Assembly (NCBI GenBank): GCA_017534365.1
Contig: JAFWCS010000497.1
Location: 1 to 5,943 of the forward strand
Length of the DNA: 5,943 nucleotides
Reading direction: 5' to 3'
Source: Clostridia bacterium
GTDB taxonomy: Bacteria > Bacillota > Clostridia > Oscillospirales > Acutalibacteraceae
Shown: positions 4,992-5,943 of the stretch, one piece after another
Layout: the number at the start of each line of letters is the position of its first letter
How positions within the stretch are numbered: the first letter of the stretch is position 1
Translations under genes and position numbers: made by a program
Notes under the pieces: model-generated
Database searches by the model: none
Told to the model about the DNA's origin: nothing
Seen by the model: only the letters and a program-made list of their open reading frames with translations

Positions 4992-5786
4992 GTGCTTGCG
5001 CTCGGCGCGATGATCGCCGCCGCTTTCGCGGATCTGCGGCTGGATATCGCGCTGAACGACCCTGCGGATTTCATTTCCAACTGGTTCGCCCGCACCGGCG
5101 AAATGCCGGCCTACGGTGTGCTGCTGCTCGCTTCGGCCATGCTCGCGAAGCTTCTGACCCGCCCGTGGATGCGCGTGGGCGCAGGGATCGCCTGCGTGGG
5201 CTGCGGCGTCTATTTCGGCCTGTATGTCGCGCGCCGCTTCTTCCTTGAGGATACGTTCCGCACGGGCTGCGGCGTCCTCTGGGGCGCGGGCTTTGCGCTG
5301 ACGCTGCTGCTCGCGTTTCGGTTTATCTCCATTCCGGAGCATCTGCGCAAGCCGCTGCTCTGTATGGCCGTGATCGGTCTGGCCGTCTGCGCGGCGGAGA
5401 CCGGGCTGGTCAACCTGCTCAAGCTGCTCTGGGGCCGCACCCGGTTCCGCGATCTGGACGCGGCCTATACGCAGTTCACCGCCTGGTATCACCCGAACGG
5501 CAACACCGGCGACCACTCCTTCCCCAGCGGCCACACCGGCAGCGCGGGCATGAGCTATCTGCTGATGCTCCTGCCGTTTGTGAGCGACTTCTGGCGCAGG
5601 CACCGCCGCCTCGCCTTCTGGCTGGCGTTCTGCTACACCACCACCGTCGCCGCCACGCGGCTGATCATGGGCGCGCATTATCTGAGCGACGTTGCGATCG
5701 GCGGCACAATCGCCTTCACCTGCGTGCTGATCGGCGTGAAAACCTATGAAACGCTCGCGCAGCGCGGAAAACTCCGGGGGAACTGA
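4992..5786 (+). CDS. PAP2-family membrane phosphatase
   Basis: An integral membrane acid phosphatase of the PAP2 superfamily, likely acting on a lipid phosphate such as phosphatidate or an isoprenyl pyrophosphate, with its active site at the outer face. The intact frame from GTG 4992 is 264 residues with about six hydrophobic segments (roughly 1-14, 40-56, 62-80, 92-112, 120-146 and 184-196, with more near 206-250). The three-part catalytic signature is present: KLLWGRTRF (Lys144...Arg151, with Phe where KX6RP has Pro), FPSGHT (178-181, His181), and TRLIMGAHYLSD (Arg223, nucleophile His229, Asp233). The GTG has no SD and would cut the first membrane helix short. In-frame codons upstream (IEIILFY) complete that helix, so the true start is probably the ATG at 4936, now out of frame. 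The gene lies close behind the glucosidase, probably in one operon. Function class is confident; the start and substrate are not. Confidence 0.85.
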   Translation: MLALGAMIAAAFADLRLDIALNDPADFISNWFARTGEMPAYGVLLLASAMLAKLLTRPWMRVGAGIACVGCGVYFGLYVARRFFLEDTFRTGCGVLWGAGFALTLLLAFRFISIPEHLRKPLLCMAVIGLAVCAAETGLVNLLKLLWGRTRFRDLDAAYTQFTAWYHPNGNTGDHSFPSGHTGSAGMSYLLMLLPFVSDFWRRHRRLAFWLAFCYTTTVAATRLIMGAHYLSDVAIGGTIAFTCVLIGVKTYETLAQRGKLRGN

Positions 5787-5810
5787 GCAAAACCCCGCGG
5801 CGTCATTTTT
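5772..5810 (+). terminator. Weak candidate terminator spanning the PAP2 stop codon
   Basis: CGGGG (5775-5779) can pair with CCCCG (5793-5797) around a 13-base loop containing the TGA. Two further outer pairs follow past a mismatch. TTTTT (5806-5810) comes several bases after the stem. The gap between stem and T-run makes it doubtful, but no better terminator is visible before the tRNA promoter. Confidence 0.3.
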
Positions 5811-5826
5811 CGACGGATGATTTTGC

Positions 5827-5855
5827 TTGACATTCGCTGAAAAATGATGTATAGT
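5827..5855 (+). promoter_or_regulatory. Near-consensus promoter for the tRNA gene
   Basis: TTGACA (5827-5832, perfect -35), a 17-base spacer and TATAGT (5850-5855). The start would be near 5862, giving a 5' leader of about 35 bases that RNase P would remove. Such a strong promoter suits a stable-RNA unit, and further tRNAs may follow beyond the window. Confidence 0.85.
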
Positions 5856-5896
5856 ATATAAATAGTAACGGTGTTTATCGCCGCAACCGAATAGTT

Positions 5897-5943
5897 CCGC
5901 TCGTGGCGCAGCTGGATAACGCAGCAGATTCCGATTCTGAAGA
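5897..5943 (+). tRNA. tRNA-Arg, anticodon CCG, 5' part only
   Basis: The first 47 bases of a tRNA, cut by the window edge. The acceptor strand 5897-5903 leads to T8 at 5904. The D arm has GCGC (5906-5909), A14, GG at 18-19 (5914-5915) and ACGC (5919-5922), with one C-A mismatch at 13-22. The anticodon stem and loop run 5924-5940 with loop TTCCGAT (5928-5934), anticodon CCG at 5931-5933 and A37. It would read CGG arginine codons. By this alignment the mature 5' base is C, which is uncommon, and the 27-43 pair is G-A. The missing 3' half is needed to confirm the acceptor stem. Confidence 0.85.

Noticed and set aside
2958..5678. A 906-codon open frame on the minus strand across the glucosidase and phosphatase
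   Set aside because: It mirrors two genes with clear catalytic motifs. It is rich in Arg, Ala, His, Asp and Gly without domains, and stays open because GC-rich codon use on the plus strand avoids antisense stops.
5787..5896. A small gene between the phosphatase and the tRNA
   Set aside because: No frame with an SD and useful length was found. The interval is explained by a weak terminator candidate, the tRNA promoter and the tRNA leader.
1..5943. CRISPR array, insertion sequence, phage or defence-system genes
   Set aside because: No spaced repeats, transposase motifs, terminal inverted repeats or recognisable defence proteins were seen. The partial tRNA is a common integration site, but no integrase or attachment duplication is visible in the window.

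Overview
The window looks like chromosomal DNA of a GC-rich, low-AT-bias clostridial (Firmicutes) bacterium, probably a gut Oscillospiraceae-like or related anaerobe. This is inferred from strong AGGAGG-type ribosome binding sites, TTG starts, sigma-A-type promoters in short AT-rich gaps, U-run terminators, and gene families typical of such bacteria. I cannot name a species.

Layout. Positions 1-26 hold the first codons of a minus-strand gene. Positions 27-199 are a divergent promoter region. A 633-residue secreted alpha/beta-hydrolase (lipase/LCAT-like core plus a C-terminal beta-rich domain) runs 200-2101 from a TTG start and ends at a terminator. Its own promoter then drives a 216-residue exported protein (2299-2949, TTG start) with a His...Asn-Cys-x-x-Phe-Ala layout, which I read as a permuted papain/NlpC-type amidohydrolase. 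A strong terminator (2971-3007) follows. Next comes a cytoplasmic GH13 alpha-glucosidase of the oligo-1,6-glucosidase type (3033-4916) with an extra N-terminal domain of about 80 residues. A PAP2-family membrane phosphatase (4992-5786) follows closely in the same reading frame. The window ends with a consensus promoter (5827-5855) and the 5' half of a tRNA-Arg with anticodon CCG.

How the parts relate. The two exported proteins are separate transcription units, but their promoters are alike: TTGCAT -35, 17-bp spacer, and a TATGN extended -10. They may therefore be expressed together. The glucosidase has no room for a promoter between the terminator and its start codon. It probably depends on readthrough or on a perfect TATAAT that overlaps the preceding stop codon, which would put the hairpin in its leader. 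The phosphatase probably shares the glucosidase transcript.

The main oddities are: the damaged or unusual 5' end of the phosphatase gene (a good SD and ATG in the wrong frame, followed by two small hairpins); the N-terminal domain on the glucosidase; a near-duplicate of the start region of the exported hydrolase just upstream of it; and the possible attenuator before the glucosidase. I see no CRISPR array, insertion sequence, phage gene or defence system. The window is mostly an ordinary chromosomal region with a few good puzzles.
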